In this document: piece after piece, positions 19,026 to 28,013 of the stretch | How the letters are laid out: each line of letters begins with the position of its first letter | Numbering within the stretch: position 1 is the stretch's first letter | Origin: Sphingomonadales bacterium | GTDB taxonomy: Bacteria; Pseudomonadota; Alphaproteobacteria; Sphingomonadales; Sphingomonadaceae | Direction: 5' to 3' | DNA length: 64,000 bases | Assembly (NCBI GenBank): GCA_006226685.1 | Contig: SBGG01000017.1 | Coordinates: 1-64,000, forward strand | The notes under the pieces: generated by a model | Databases searched by the model: none | What the model was told of the DNA's origin: nothing | Seen by the model: the letters and a program-made list of their open reading frames with translations, nothing else | Made by a program: the position numbers and the translations under genes

Positions 19026-20603
19026 TCAGAACTGCAGAGCCTTGACGCGCTTCACGCCCGGCAGCTTCGCCACGGCGTCCAGCACTGCCTGCGAAATCGC
19101 GCTGTCGACGGTCAGCAGCAGGATGGCCTCACCCCCGGCACTGCGACGGCCAAGGTGGAAAGTGCCGATGTTGAGGCCCGCTTCGCCCAGCGTCGTGCCG
19201 ACCCGGCCAATGAAGCCCGGCGCATCTTCGTTGACGATGTACAGCATATGGCCTTCCAGCTCGGCCTCAAGGCTAATGCCGAACATTTCGACCAGACGCG
19301 GATTGGCGTTACCGAACAACGTGCCCGCAACCGAACGCTCGCCGACGCTGGTGTTCACGGTAACGCGGACCAGCGTGTGATAATCGCCTTCCTGCGCGTG
19401 ACGGACTTCACGAACGTCAAGGCCGCGCTCCTTCGCCAGATAGGGGGCGTTGACCATGTTCACCGTGTCGGAATAGCGGCGCATGAAGCCCGCCAGCACC
19501 GCGCCGGTGATCGGCTTGATATTGAGTTCGGCGGCAGCGCCCTCAACCTCGATCGCGATATTGTCGAGATCATCGGAGGCGAGCTGACCGACCAGGCTGC
19601 CCAGCTTTTCCGCCAGCGCCATATAGGGCTTCAGCTTCGGCGCTTCCTCGGCGGACAGCGACGGCATGTTAAGCGCGTTGGTCACGCCACCGGTCAGCAG
19701 ATAATCGCTGAGCTGCTCGGCGACCTGCAAAGCGACATTGACCTGCGCTTCGCTGGTGGACGCGCCGAGGTGCGGAGTGCAGACGAGGTTGGGCGTGCCG
19801 AACAGCGGATTTTCCTTCGCCGGTTCCACCGCGAACACGTCCAGCGCCGCGCCCGCGACATGACCGCTTTCCAGCGCCTCCTTCAGCGCGGCCTCGTCGA
19901 TCAGGCCACCGCGCGCGCAGTTAATGATACGCACGCCCTTCTTGGTCTTGGCGAGGTTTTCCTTGCTCAGGATATTGCGGGTCTGCTCGGTCAGCGGGGT
20001 GTGCAGCGTGATGAAGTCCGCCCGCGCCAGCAGCGTATCGAGATCGGCCTTTTCCACGCCCATCTCGATGGCGCGTTCCGGCGTCAGGAAGGGATCGAAA
20101 GCGACGACCTTCATCTTCAGGCCGATCGCGCGGCTGGCGACGATCGAACCGATATTGCCCGCACCGATCAGGCCGAGCGTCTTGCCGGTCACCTCGACGC
20201 CCATGAAGCGGTTCTTTTCCCACTTGCCGGCCTGTGTGCTGGCGTCCGCTTCGGGGATCTGGCGCGCGAGCGCGAACATCAGCGCGATCGCATGTTCGGC
20301 GGTGGTGATCGAGTTGCCGAACGGCGTATTCTCGACGACCACGCCCTTGGAGCTGGCATAAGGAATATCGACATTGTCGACGCCGATGCCGGCGCGGCCG
20401 ATCACCTTCAAATTGGTGGCGGCGTCGAGAATTTCCTTCGTCACCTTGGTTGAGCTGCGGATCGCAAGGCCGTCATAGTCGCCGATGATCGCTTTCAACT
20501 CTTCCGGGGTCTTGCCGGTGATCTCGTCCACTTCGACGCCACGGTCGCGGAAAATCTGCGCAGCCTGCGGGTCCATCTTATCGGAAATAAGTACTTTGGG
20601 CAT
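19026..20603 (-). CDS. serA: D-3-phosphoglycerate dehydrogenase
   Basis: SerA makes 3-phosphohydroxypyruvate from 3-phosphoglycerate with NAD, the first step to serine. The 525-aa long-form enzyme has an N-terminal catalytic part, a Rossmann motif GLIGAGNIGSIVA near 145, the conserved NCARGGLIDE, and the His of the active site in CTPHLGAST. An intervening domain and a C-terminal ACT domain (MLYIVNEDAPGFIGRVGTTL onward) follow. It lies 102 bp after serC on the same strand, so both steps are probably one operon. Confidence 0.97.
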   Translation of the reverse strand: MPKVLISDKMDPQAAQIFRDRGVEVDEITGKTPEELKAIIGDYDGLAIRSSTKVTKEILDAATNLKVIGRAGIGVDNVDIPYASSKGVVVENTPFGNSITTAEHAIALMFALARQIPEADASTQAGKWEKNRFMGVEVTGKTLGLIGAGNIGSIVASRAIGLKMKVVAFDPFLTPERAIEMGVEKADLDTLLARADFITLHTPLTEQTRNILSKENLAKTKKGVRIINCARGGLIDEAALKEALESGHVAGAALDVFAVEPAKENPLFGTPNLVCTPHLGASTSEAQVNVALQVAEQLSDYLLTGGVTNALNMPSLSAEEAPKLKPYMALAEKLGSLVGQLASDDLDNIAIEVEGAAAELNIKPITGAVLAGFMRRYSDTVNMVNAPYLAKERGLDVREVRHAQEGDYHTLVRVTVNTSVGERSVAGTLFGNANPRLVEMFGISLEAELEGHMLYIVNEDAPGFIGRVGTTLGEAGLNIGTFHLGRRSAGGEAILLLTVDSAISQAVLDAVAKLPGVKRVKALQF

Positions 20604-20705
20604 GGATATGCTCCTGCTCTGGGCCGGTTCCGTTCACGGACCACCGGCGAAAAATCGGGAAAATGGGGTGCGGACGGCACTGGCCGCCCGCTTCACCCTA
20701 TAAGG

Positions 20706-21836
20706 TCAGCCCGCTTTGGCGGTGGCATAGGCCCAGTCAAGCCAGGGACCGAGCGCCTCGATATCGGCGGTGTCGACAGTCGCGCCGCACCAGATGCGCA
20801 GACCTGCCGGAGCATCGCGATACCCCGCGACGTCATAGGCCGCGTCTTCCTTCTCCAGCGCGCCGGCCATCTTCTTGATGAAGTCGGCGTCCGCACCTTC
20901 GACGGTCAGGCAGACCGAAGTGGTGGACCGCGATGCCGCATCGGCGGCGAGATGGCCGAGCCAGTCCCGTTCCTCGACGATCTTGCCGAGCGCGGCGGCA
21001 TTGGCGTTGCTGCGCGCCTTCAACCCTTCGAGACCGCCAACCGACTTCGCCCATTCCAGCGCGAAGATCACATCTTCGACCGCCAGCATAGACGGGGTGT
21101 TGATGGTTTCGCCCTTGAACACGCCTTCGACCAGCTTGCCGCCCTTGGTCAGGCGGAACACCTTCGGCAACGGCCATGCGGGCGTGTAGCTTTCCAGCCG
21201 CTCGACCGCGCGGGGTCCGAGGATCAGCACGCCATGCGCACCCTCGCCGCCCAGCACCTTCTGCCAGGAGAAGGTCACGACATCGAGCTTGTCCCATGGC
21301 ATGTCATAAGCGAACACCGCCGAAGTCGCGTCGCAGAAGGACAGCCCTTCGCGATCTTCGGCGATCCAGTCGCCATTCGGCACGCGCACGCCCGAAGTGG
21401 TGCCGTTCCAGGTGAACAGCACGTCATTCGACCAGTCGACCGCCTTGAGGTCGGGCAGGCTGCCATAGTCGGCGCGCAGAACGGTCGGATCGAGCTTCAG
21501 CTGCTTGACGGCATCGGTGACCCAACCTTCACCGAAGCTCTCCCACGCCAGCGTGGAGACCGGACGCGCACCCAACATCGTCCACATGGCCATTTCGAAA
21601 GCGCCGGTATCGGAACCGGGCACGATACCGATGCGATGCGTATCGGGCACCTGCAACACTTCGCGCATCAGGTCGATGGCGAGACCAAGGCGCGCCTTGC
21701 CGATCTTCGCGCGATGCGAGCGGCCCAGCGAGTCGGATGCGAGTTTGGAAGCTTCCCAGCCCGGCGGCTTCGCACAGGGGCCAGAGGAAAAATAGGGGCG
21801 TGCGGGCTTTACGCCCGGCTTCGTCACTTCTGTCAT
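20706..21836 (-). CDS. serC: Phosphoserine aminotransferase
   Basis: SerC converts phosphohydroxypyruvate to phosphoserine using glutamate and PLP. ATG 21836 has AAGGAGAC at a good distance, giving 376 aa. The longer frame from 21953 is rejected. The N-terminal motif [13 protein letters not shown] and the PLP lysine in [14 protein letters not shown] identify the alphaproteobacterial SerC type. It is first in the serC-serA pair. Confidence 0.96.
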   Translation of the reverse strand: MTEVTKPGVKPARPYFSSGPCAKPPGWEASKLASDSLGRSHRAKIGKARLGLAIDLMREVLQVPDTHRIGIVPGSDTGAFEMAMWTMLGARPVSTLAWESFGEGWVTDAVKQLKLDPTVLRADYGSLPDLKAVDWSNDVLFTWNGTTSGVRVPNGDWIAEDREGLSFCDATSAVFAYDMPWDKLDVVTFSWQKVLGGEGAHGVLILGPRAVERLESYTPAWPLPKVFRLTKGGKLVEGVFKGETINTPSMLAVEDVIFALEWAKSVGGLEGLKARSNANAAALGKIVEERDWLGHLAADAASRSTTSVCLTVEGADADFIKKMAGALEKEDAAYDVAGYRDAPAGLRIWCGATVDTADIEALGPWLDWAYATAKAG

Positions 21837-22007
21837 ATATTGCGTCTCCTTGCAGAGAGCACGCGCGGCGTTGGGACCGCGTGGCCCGACGCCGGATCTA
21901 GCGGCCCGGCGATGAATGTCAAATGAAATGCTGCGAGAAACAGCGCGCCCCATTTCGGATTCGACTCAACGCAGCCACCTGATCCTGTTAACCAAAAATT
22001 AACCATC

Positions 22008-22727
22008 ATGGGGTGGAATAGCCCCATGTACGGGAGCAAAAGACCAGAGCTGGAAACGCCCTCCCCGGTGCGCCGGGCCGCGCTGGCGGCGGGCCTCGTC
22101 GCGGGTATGATGCTGTCGGCCTGTTCCGGCGACATGATCCCCGCCCATAAAGGCGCACGCAAACCGGCAGTACCTCCACCGGCCTATCATGCCCAGAGCG
22201 CCGAATATCGCCAGTGCACGGTGAAACTCGCCAGCCTCAACGCCCGTTACACCCCCCTCCCCGACAAGAGTTATGGTGGCGGGTGCAGCGCCTATGGCGC
22301 GGTGCGGCTCGACAATATCGGCGTGCTGACCACCAATCTCGGCCCGATGACCTGCCCGCTGGCAGAAAATTTCGCCGCATGGGCCCGTTATGGCGTGGCT
22401 CCCGCCGCGCAGCTCATTCTCGGCAGCGACCTTGTGCGGATCGAAACCTTCGGCACCTATAATTGCCGCCCGATCGCGGGCAGCGGGAAGTTGTCCGAAC
22501 ATGCGCATAGCAATGCGGTCGACGTGGCGGCGTTTCTCCTTGCCGACGGCCGCCGGATTTCGGTTCAGGGCGACTGGAACGGCGATCGGACCTCGCGGGA
22601 ATTTCTGCGCCGGATTCGCGAAAGCGCCTGCAAGCGCTTCCGCACCGTGCTCAGCCCCGATTACAATGCGGCCCATCACGATCATCTGCATTTCGACATG
22701 GGCGGCAAAGGCACCTATTGCCGTTAG
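22008..22727 (+). CDS. Extensin-like family lipoprotein
   Basis: The 239 aa have a basic/hydrophobic leader ending in the lipobox LSAC (Cys 39). A later start at ATG 22026 is equally possible. The C-terminal domain is of the bacterial extensin-like family: GGCSAYGAVRLDN, then SEHAHSNAVDVAAF, and HHDHLHFDMGG near the end. The His/Asp pattern is like that of LAS-type metallopeptidases acting on peptidoglycan, though activity is unproven for this family. Confidence 0.83.
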   Translation: MGWNSPMYGSKRPELETPSPVRRAALAAGLVAGMMLSACSGDMIPAHKGARKPAVPPPAYHAQSAEYRQCTVKLASLNARYTPLPDKSYGGGCSAYGAVRLDNIGVLTTNLGPMTCPLAENFAAWARYGVAPAAQLILGSDLVRIETFGTYNCRPIAGSGKLSEHAHSNAVDVAAFLLADGRRISVQGDWNGDRTSREFLRRIRESACKRFRTVLSPDYNAAHHDHLHFDMGGKGTYCR

Positions 22728-22782
22728 CGCAATCTCGCCACCTCTTCCGATCGCCGCCAAAAACGGCTAGGTGCCTGCATCC

Positions 22783-23667
22783 ATGAGCAAGAAGCATATA
22801 GGAGAGCGCATCTTTCGTCCTGCCCGGCAGGAAGCGCATGATGCCAAGGTCGCCCTCGATAAGCCGCAGACACAAAGCGCGTCCTATCATCTCGCCTTTC
22901 AGGACGCGGAATTTCTGCTGCGCGAGGATCTGCGCCCGGTGCGGTTCCAGCTCGAACTGATGAAGCCCGAGCTATTTCTCGATGAGGCGAAGATCAGCTC
23001 CACCTTCGTCTTTTACGGCTCCGCCCGTATCCCGTCGCCAGAAAAGGCGCAGCCGCTGATCGACGCCGCGAGAAGCGACCGGGACCGTCGCATCGCCGAC
23101 AATCTGGCGAAGAAGGCGCGCTATTATGACGAGGCCCGCAAACTGGCGCGGATCGCCGCGCAATTTCCGACAGATACCACCGGGAACCATAACTTCGTCG
23201 TTTGCTCCGGCGGCGGCCCGTCGATCATGGAAGCGGCGAATCGCGGTGCGGCGGATGTCGGTGCGCGGACTATCGGCCTCAACATCGTCCTGCCGCACGA
23301 GCAGGCCCCGAATGATTATGTAACGCCGGAACTGTCGTTCCAGTTTCACTATTTCGCGCTGCGCAAAATGCACTTTCTGCTGCGCGCCCGGGCACTGGCC
23401 GTATTCCCGGGCGGCTTCGGCACGTTCGACGAATTTTTCGAACTGCTGACACTGATCCAGACCGGCAAGATCAAGCCGATCCCGATCCTGCTGTTCGGCC
23501 GCGATTTCTGGAACCGGGTAGTCGATTTCGAGGCCCTAGTCGAGGAAGGTGTGATCGCCCCGTCAGACCTCAACCTCATCACCTGGGTCGAAACGGCCGA
23601 GGAAGGCTGGGCCGCAGTCGAAGCCTTTTACGACGATGCCGAGCAGGCCCATATTTCGAGCCGCTGA
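22783..23667 (+). CDS. LOG-family (TIGR00730-like) protein
   Basis: The 294 aa start at ATG 22783; GTG 22771 in the same frame is possible. The LOG signature is present: VCSGGGPSIMEAANRGA, and PGGFGTFDEFFELLTLIQ. Family members are nucleotide-5'-monophosphate phosphoribohydrolases, some making cytokinins. The N-terminal extension of about 70 residues makes this the longer subclass. No cytokinin genes are nearby, so nucleotide housekeeping is more likely. Confidence 0.87.
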   Translation: MSKKHIGERIFRPARQEAHDAKVALDKPQTQSASYHLAFQDAEFLLREDLRPVRFQLELMKPELFLDEAKISSTFVFYGSARIPSPEKAQPLIDAARSDRDRRIADNLAKKARYYDEARKLARIAAQFPTDTTGNHNFVVCSGGGPSIMEAANRGAADVGARTIGLNIVLPHEQAPNDYVTPELSFQFHYFALRKMHFLLRARALAVFPGGFGTFDEFFELLTLIQTGKIKPIPILLFGRDFWNRVVDFEALVEEGVIAPSDLNLITWVETAEEGWAAVEAFYDDAEQAHISSR

Positions 23668-23730
23668 TCCGCTTCACGTCCGATGTCAGGCGGTGACATC
23701 TGTGAGCAAAGCCAAGAATATATAATAAAA

Positions 23731-23758
23731 GGGGCCGCCGCCAAATGGCGGCGACCCC
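23731..23758 (-). terminator. Intrinsic terminator of the outer-membrane barrel gene
   Basis: On the minus strand a 12-bp GC-rich stem (23747-23758 with 23731-23742, one mismatch) and an ATTT loop are followed by TTTTATTATA. It ends the gene at 23778-24299. Confidence 0.9.
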
Positions 23759-23777
23759 CAATAGTCTGTCGCTTCGA

Positions 23778-24299
23778 TCAGAAGCTGAAGACGACGCCCA
23801 GCGTGCCCTGATTGTTGATCAGGTCGCTTTCATAGTTGAACTGGCTGAATTCGGCGCGGACCGACAGGCTGTCGGTGACGGCGGTTTCGATGCCGGCGCC
23901 ATAACGCACGCCGTCGAACCAGCTGCTGCCACCAGCGTTCAGCTTCTCACGCGCATAACCGACGCGAGCGTACAGGCCAGTCGAGTCGTTGAGCTTCGTG
24001 CCCAGACGGCCGCTCACGCCCCAACCCCACTTGGCATCGATCAGACCGTCGACATCGGCGGTGTTGACGTCGATGTTGGCTTCAACACCAGCGAAAACAT
24101 TGGTGCTGAGCGGAACGTCATAACCGGCGAAACCGGACGCGCCCACGCCCGAGAATCCGATACCTTCAGCGCTACCCGAACCCTGGAAGTTGTCGAGAGC
24201 AAGTGCAACACCAGCATAGCCACCGTTGAAATCACGAGCAGAAGCAGGCGCAACTGCAACAGCCGCAGAAACGGCGGCAGCGAGAACATAGAATTTCAT
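23778..24299 (-). CDS. Small outer-membrane beta-barrel protein
   Basis: The 173 aa start at ATG 24299, with AGGGAAA upstream and a signal peptide MKFYVLAAAVSAAVAVAPASA. The mature part has alternating aromatic and polar strands (GGYAGVALALDN, GLYARVGYAREKL, SVRAEFSQFNYESD) and ends LGVVFSF with a terminal Phe, the usual signal for barrel assembly. It resembles the Omp25/OmpW-size porin-like family (OMP_b-brl). Its function is unknown. Confidence 0.83.
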   Translation of the reverse strand: MKFYVLAAAVSAAVAVAPASARDFNGGYAGVALALDNFQGSGSAEGIGFSGVGASGFAGYDVPLSTNVFAGVEANIDVNTADVDGLIDAKWGWGVSGRLGTKLNDSTGLYARVGYAREKLNAGGSSWFDGVRYGAGIETAVTDSLSVRAEFSQFNYESDLINNQGTLGVVFSF

Positions 24300-24484
24300 G
24301 GAATTTCCCTTTGAACATAACTCAGGTTGACTGGCTTTGATTTTCCTTGTCAGCAACCGGTGCCGCAGATAATTCCGCAGCGGAGAAAGTTCAACATATT
24401 TTGTTACGGTTATGTGAAAAAATAACTATGCCGCACCCATATCAATTCATAAAATATTAATCTTTGAACAGCACCCAAAACTAA

Positions 24485-24503
24485 GGCCCGCATGAAGCGG
24501 GCC
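24485..24503 (-). terminator. Terminator of the cytochrome c gene
   Basis: On the minus strand GGCCCGC, loop TTCAT, GCGGGCC is followed by TTAGTTTT. It lies 31 bp after the cytochrome stop codon. Confidence 0.75.
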
Positions 24504-24534
24504 CCGACATAATCCACAGTAAGACAGAGAAAGA

Positions 24535-25179
24535 TCAGCCTGCCGTAACGTCGGCCTGCTGGACAACGGCAGCCGCTTCCGCGCCCCCTTCGCCCTCGGC
24601 GGGTTCGGACGCATTGCCCGCCTCACCCCCCTCTTCTCCCGCCGCGGCAGGCGCACCCGCCTCCGGCAAGGGCAGGTTCGACCCCTGGCTATTGAGATAG
24701 GCGATGACATTCGCGCGATCTTCCGGTTTACCGAGTCCGGCAAAGGTCATTTTGGTGCCCGGCGCAAATTCACGCGGGCTCTTCAACCAGACGTCAAGCG
24801 TCGCGAAATCCCAGCTCCCGCCTTTGCCCTTCAACGCATCGGAAAAGGGAAAGCCGCCATGGCCGGTGCCCACGCCCTCGCCGACAATACCGTGAAGATT
24901 GGGGCCGATCCCGTTCGCCCCGCCGTCATTGATCGTGTGGCAGGCGACGCATTTCGCGAACACCTTTTCACCCTTGGCAATATCCGCATTCGCCAGCAAT
25001 TCATTCAGCGACGGCCCTTCACTGCCGCCCTCGCCTTCGGCTTCGACGCCCTCGATCACATAGCCCATATGTTCCGGCCGTTCGCTATGGAACATCTTGC
25101 CGAAAACAATGCCGCCCCCCAGAGCGACGATACCCGCGAACAGCGCCCATCCGGCAAAAGTGTTGAAACGGTCGTCCAT
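24535..25179 (-). CDS. Membrane-anchored cytochrome c (class I)
   Basis: The 214 aa start at ATG 25179 with AAGGAT upstream. An uncleaved N-terminal helix (about 7-27, FAGWALFAGIVALGGGIVFG) anchors the protein, and the haem motif is CVACH. The axial Met is probably in PGTKMTFAGL. The domain matches mitochondrial-like cytochrome c552/CycM, which carries electrons between the bc1 complex and the cytochrome oxidase. A long Ala/Glu/Gly-rich acidic tail (about 165-214) is unusual. It is divergent from pheA. Confidence 0.9.
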   Translation of the reverse strand: MDDRFNTFAGWALFAGIVALGGGIVFGKMFHSERPEHMGYVIEGVEAEGEGGSEGPSLNELLANADIAKGEKVFAKCVACHTINDGGANGIGPNLHGIVGEGVGTGHGGFPFSDALKGKGGSWDFATLDVWLKSPREFAPGTKMTFAGLGKPEDRANVIAYLNSQGSNLPLPEAGAPAAAGEEGGEAGNASEPAEGEGGAEAAAVVQQADVTAG

Positions 25180-25375
25180 GCGTTTGCAATCCTTCTCAAC
25201 CATCCATGACGCTCAAAGCCGACCTGCATGACGCATGTCCCGCAACCCGACAGAGCCTCTCCCCTTGTCGGAAGCCATAATCCGGCTACGCCCGCTGTGC
25301 AAGCATCGCTTGGCCCCGTGCCGGGGGCTTGCACGGACCTGTGACAGGCCCTAAGCGCGCAGCAGGAAGATATTG

Positions 25376-26269
25376 ATGGATAGCTACCCCCTCCCCGCCC
25401 GCACCCTCGTCGAAAAACTGACCGGGGAAGCGACCGCCTGCCCCGCACGCGCCATCGCCTTTCAGGGCGCGCCCGGCGCCAATTCCCATCTGGCGGCTCT
25501 CGGCTATGCCCCGGACTGCCTGCCGCTTCCCTGCTTCTCGTTCGAGGATGCGCTCGATGCCGTGCGCGACGGGCTGGCCGACCGGGCGATCATACCGATC
25601 GAAAATTCGCTGCACGGACGTGTGGCCGACATGCATTTCTTGCTGCCCGAATCGGGCCTGTCCATCGTCGATGAATATTTCCTGCCGATCCACCACTGCC
25701 TGATGGGGCTGGATGCCACCCCGGTCACTCAGGCGCTCAGCCATGTTCAGGCCCTGGGCCAGTGCCGCAAATATCTGCGCGGGCATGATATTCACCCGGT
25801 GGCCTATGCCGACACCGCGGGCGCGGCAGCGCTGGTTGCCGAGAATCGCAAGGCCGGTGTCGGCGCCATCGCACCGGCGCTGGCGGCGGACCTCTATGAC
25901 CTCACCATCATCGCCCGCAACATAGAGGACAGCGCCGATAATATGACGCGGTTCGTCGTGCTGGCGCGGGAGCCGGTGACGCCCGGAACGGGGCGGCCGG
26001 TCATGACCACCTTCCTCTTCGAGGTGAAGAATATCCCCGCCGCGCTCTACAAGGCGCTGGGCGGCTTTGCGACCAATGGCGTCAACATGACCAAGCTGGA
26101 AAGCTATCAGCGCGGCGCCCGTTTCGCCGCGACCGAATTCTATGCCGATATAGAAGGGATGCCGGGCGATCCGGCCGTTGACCGGGCGCTGGAGGAACTG
26201 CGTTTCCACACAAAATGGGTGCGGATATTGGGCAGCTATACTCAGGCCCGCCCCCGCACACCGGCCTGA
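25376..26269 (+). CDS. pheA: Prephenate dehydratase
   Basis: This enzyme turns prephenate into phenylpyruvate for phenylalanine synthesis. It has 297 aa from ATG 25376; the TTG codon just before it is less likely, given AGGAA at good spacing. The motifs are FQGAPGANSHLAA, PIENSLHGRV, the catalytic Thr in DNMTRFVVLAR, and a C-terminal ACT domain with the Phe-binding motif KLESYQRG. No chorismate mutase domain is present, as is usual for alphaproteobacteria. Confidence 0.96.
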   Translation: MDSYPLPARTLVEKLTGEATACPARAIAFQGAPGANSHLAALGYAPDCLPLPCFSFEDALDAVRDGLADRAIIPIENSLHGRVADMHFLLPESGLSIVDEYFLPIHHCLMGLDATPVTQALSHVQALGQCRKYLRGHDIHPVAYADTAGAAALVAENRKAGVGAIAPALAADLYDLTIIARNIEDSADNMTRFVVLAREPVTPGTGRPVMTTFLFEVKNIPAALYKALGGFATNGVNMTKLESYQRGARFAATEFYADIEGMPGDPAVDRALEELRFHTKWVRILGSYTQARPRTPA

Positions 26270-26451
26270 TCCTCCCCGCGTTACCGGGCTTTTTCCTGAA
26301 AAAGACACAAACGCGGAAGGCCTGCGGCCATGGGCCGAAAATAATAAAAAGAAAAAGCCGCAAAAGCGGCGTTGCCAACCCCGGAAGGCGAAGCTATAGC
26401 GCAGAGCTCAGCCGACACGGCTCCCCTGCGGGGCAGTGTTCAGACCTGTGC

Positions 26452-26543
26452 GGAGACGTGGGTGAGTGGCTGAAACCAGCGGTTTGCTAAACCGTCGTAG
26501 CCTTAAGGGGCTACCGAGGGTTCGAATCCCTCCGTCTCCGCCA
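26452..26543 (+). tRNA. tRNA-Ser(GCT)
   Basis: GGAGACG (26452-26458) pairs with CGTCTCC (26533-26539). The anticodon loop TTGCTAA carries GCT at 26486-26488, read for AGC/AGU serine codons. A long variable arm (TAGCCTTAAGGGGCTA) is typical of tRNA-Ser. The T loop is TTCGAAT and CCA is encoded (26541-26543). Mobile DNA remnants start right after it. Confidence 0.96.
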
Positions 26544-26674
26544 CTTTTCAAATAAATCAGTAACTTACGCCCGAAAAGGGCAAGGCTACTGCATGAATTA
26601 CCACATGCAGCTGGCCATAGGATTCAACGTTGTTCAACGCAAAATCCGACACTTCAAACGCTATCGCCGTCTTA

Positions 26675-26938
26675 GGGTCAGGACCCATTGCTGACACCGT
26701 TGAGGCGTCCAAATGGCGATCCTGTCGGGCCGAATGGCCCGCTGGGAAGGCTGGTTGCCTTTCCAGGGGCCATTGGGTTCGAGAGGGAAGCCATTTGGAC
26801 GTTCCGCAGGGATTTGACCAAAATGGCCCAACGCTGCGTCCAAAAGCCTGGAAATATCGACATATTCCTGCGCCTTCCCCCCTTGCGCTGAGCCATTTTG
26901 CTTCAAACCTCAACGGTGCCAGTAATGGGGCCTGACCC
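26675..26938. mobile_element. 264-bp MITE-like element with 31-bp inverted ends and TA flanks
   Basis: The ends, 26675-26705 and 26908-26938, are inverted copies matching at 28 of 31 bases and starting GGGTCAGG. TA dinucleotides abut both ends (26673-26674 and 26939-26940), as expected from the TA target duplication of IS630/Tc1-mariner transposases. A second internal inverted pair (26706-26717 and 26790-26801, CGTCCAAATGGC) is present. There is no transposase gene inside, so it would move only in trans. The element changes the end of the neighbouring minus-strand gene. Confidence 0.82.
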
Positions 26939-27154
26939 TAGGGTCGTTGCCCCGGTGCAATCGGGATAGCAGGTGCGCCCCCAAAACTTTCGTCCGGCAT
27001 AATAGCTGCGACAGGCAGTCCGACGCTTCATTGCACTTCCGCATTTCGGACAAGCCTTCGCGCCCGGTCGCGGTTTGACGAACTGCTTTGCCAACGTGAT
27101 TGCGGTCGCCGCTCGAGCCGCTTTTTGCGCTTTTGCGCTTACTCTTCGTGCCAT
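26903..27154 (-). CDS. Small zinc-ribbon protein, C terminus altered by the MITE
   Basis: The 83 aa are basic, with a four-cysteine ribbon: CPKCGSAMKRR, then RTCYPDCTG. It resembles the C4 zinc-ribbon of topoisomerase I and some nucleases. The final residues (LGSGPITGTVEV) come from the MITE. If the element and one TA are removed, the frame would read TTLRRR and stop. No strong ribosome-binding site is seen. It may be an intact small DNA-binding protein or a fragment of a larger one. Confidence 0.55.
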   Translation of the reverse strand: MARRVSAKAQKAARAATAITLAKQFVKPRPGAKACPKCGSAMKRRTACRSYYAGRKFWGRTCYPDCTGATTLGSGPITGTVEV

Positions 27155-27299
27155 AAGGCTGGCTGCAGCCTACAAACCACCGCCAAGCCTGGAAAATGCC
27201 GATGAGCGAGCATAGACCTCCCGCGATTCCGAAGCTCCAGTGTGTCGCCTGAACTGCCCGGTGGAATATCGATTACCAAGTTTACGGTGCCGAGCAGCA

Positions 27300-27627
27300 G
27301 GCCCGATGGCAAAAAAGGGGATCGGGATCATCGCCTCGGTCGCTCCCGAGGCGGGCTCTCCGCCAAAATCCATGCGTTCGTCGACAGACATCTCTCCGCG
27401 AGGAGGGAGCGTTCGCCAATATCCCGCCCAAAGCTGACCCGAGGTCGAAACCGTACTTCAGCACATGGTTTTATCGCGAGCAGAACCTGATCGGGCGCCT
27501 CTTCTCCAAGGTGAAGCACTTCCGTCGCGTAGCCACCCGCCACGACAAACTGGCCGAAACCTTCCTCGCCCTGGTTCAACTGGCTTCAGTGCGCCTGTAG
27601 CTCCGCGTTTATGAGTCTACGCCCTGA
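27300..27627 (+). pseudogene. IS5-family transposase remnant
   Basis: Two pieces of an IS5-type DDE transposase are recognisable in different frames. One is GRSRGGLSAKIHAFVD at about 27326-27373. The other is the C-terminal block FYREQNLIGRLFSKVKHF followed by RVATRHDKLAETFLALVQLA, up to 27597. An amber codon at 27598-27600 replaces the usual Trp, and the frame then reads LRVYESTP to a TGA at 27625. About 100 residues between the pieces are missing. It is certainly non-functional. Confidence 0.78.
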
Positions 27628-28013
27628 TAAAACATTAGAAATCAGTAAGTTTGTAACAGCAATGTCATAGCCCTACCTCACAGGCCCCCAGCGACACAGA
27701 ATATGAACGGGGTTATCAATGCATTCAGGATCAGCGATTTCGCTGGTGATGACGGTTGCCTATCCATTGGGTGAAGCATCGCCAGAGCCAGAGGGTTACC
27801 TTGCGCCTGAACTGCGCCCAGACCTGACGAAGGGCCTACCCAGGCCTCCCGCGCCGACCTCGATGCCGCGTGTGCCAAAATGACAGCCCCACGAACAGGA
27901 CCGGCAAACGCCTACTGGCTGCGCCGACTGAATACCATCCTTTCAACACCATTCGTCACCGACCCGACCGGCATCAACAGGCGGGTACTATCAACCTGGG
28001 AGTAATTCGCGAC
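27628..28013. other. Gene-free stretch upstream of the TonB-dependent receptor
   Basis: About 390 bp follow the transposase remnant. Short frames on both strands have no family features. The sequence is probably scar DNA plus the receptor promoter. GGGAG at 27998-28001 may serve as a ribosome-binding site for the ATG at 28014, though its spacing is long. Confidence 0.5.

Noticed and set aside
18903..20453. A 516-codon plus-strand frame
   Set aside because: It lies opposite serA, which is certain by motif. The translation is rich in Arg, His and Asp as in typical antisense frames.
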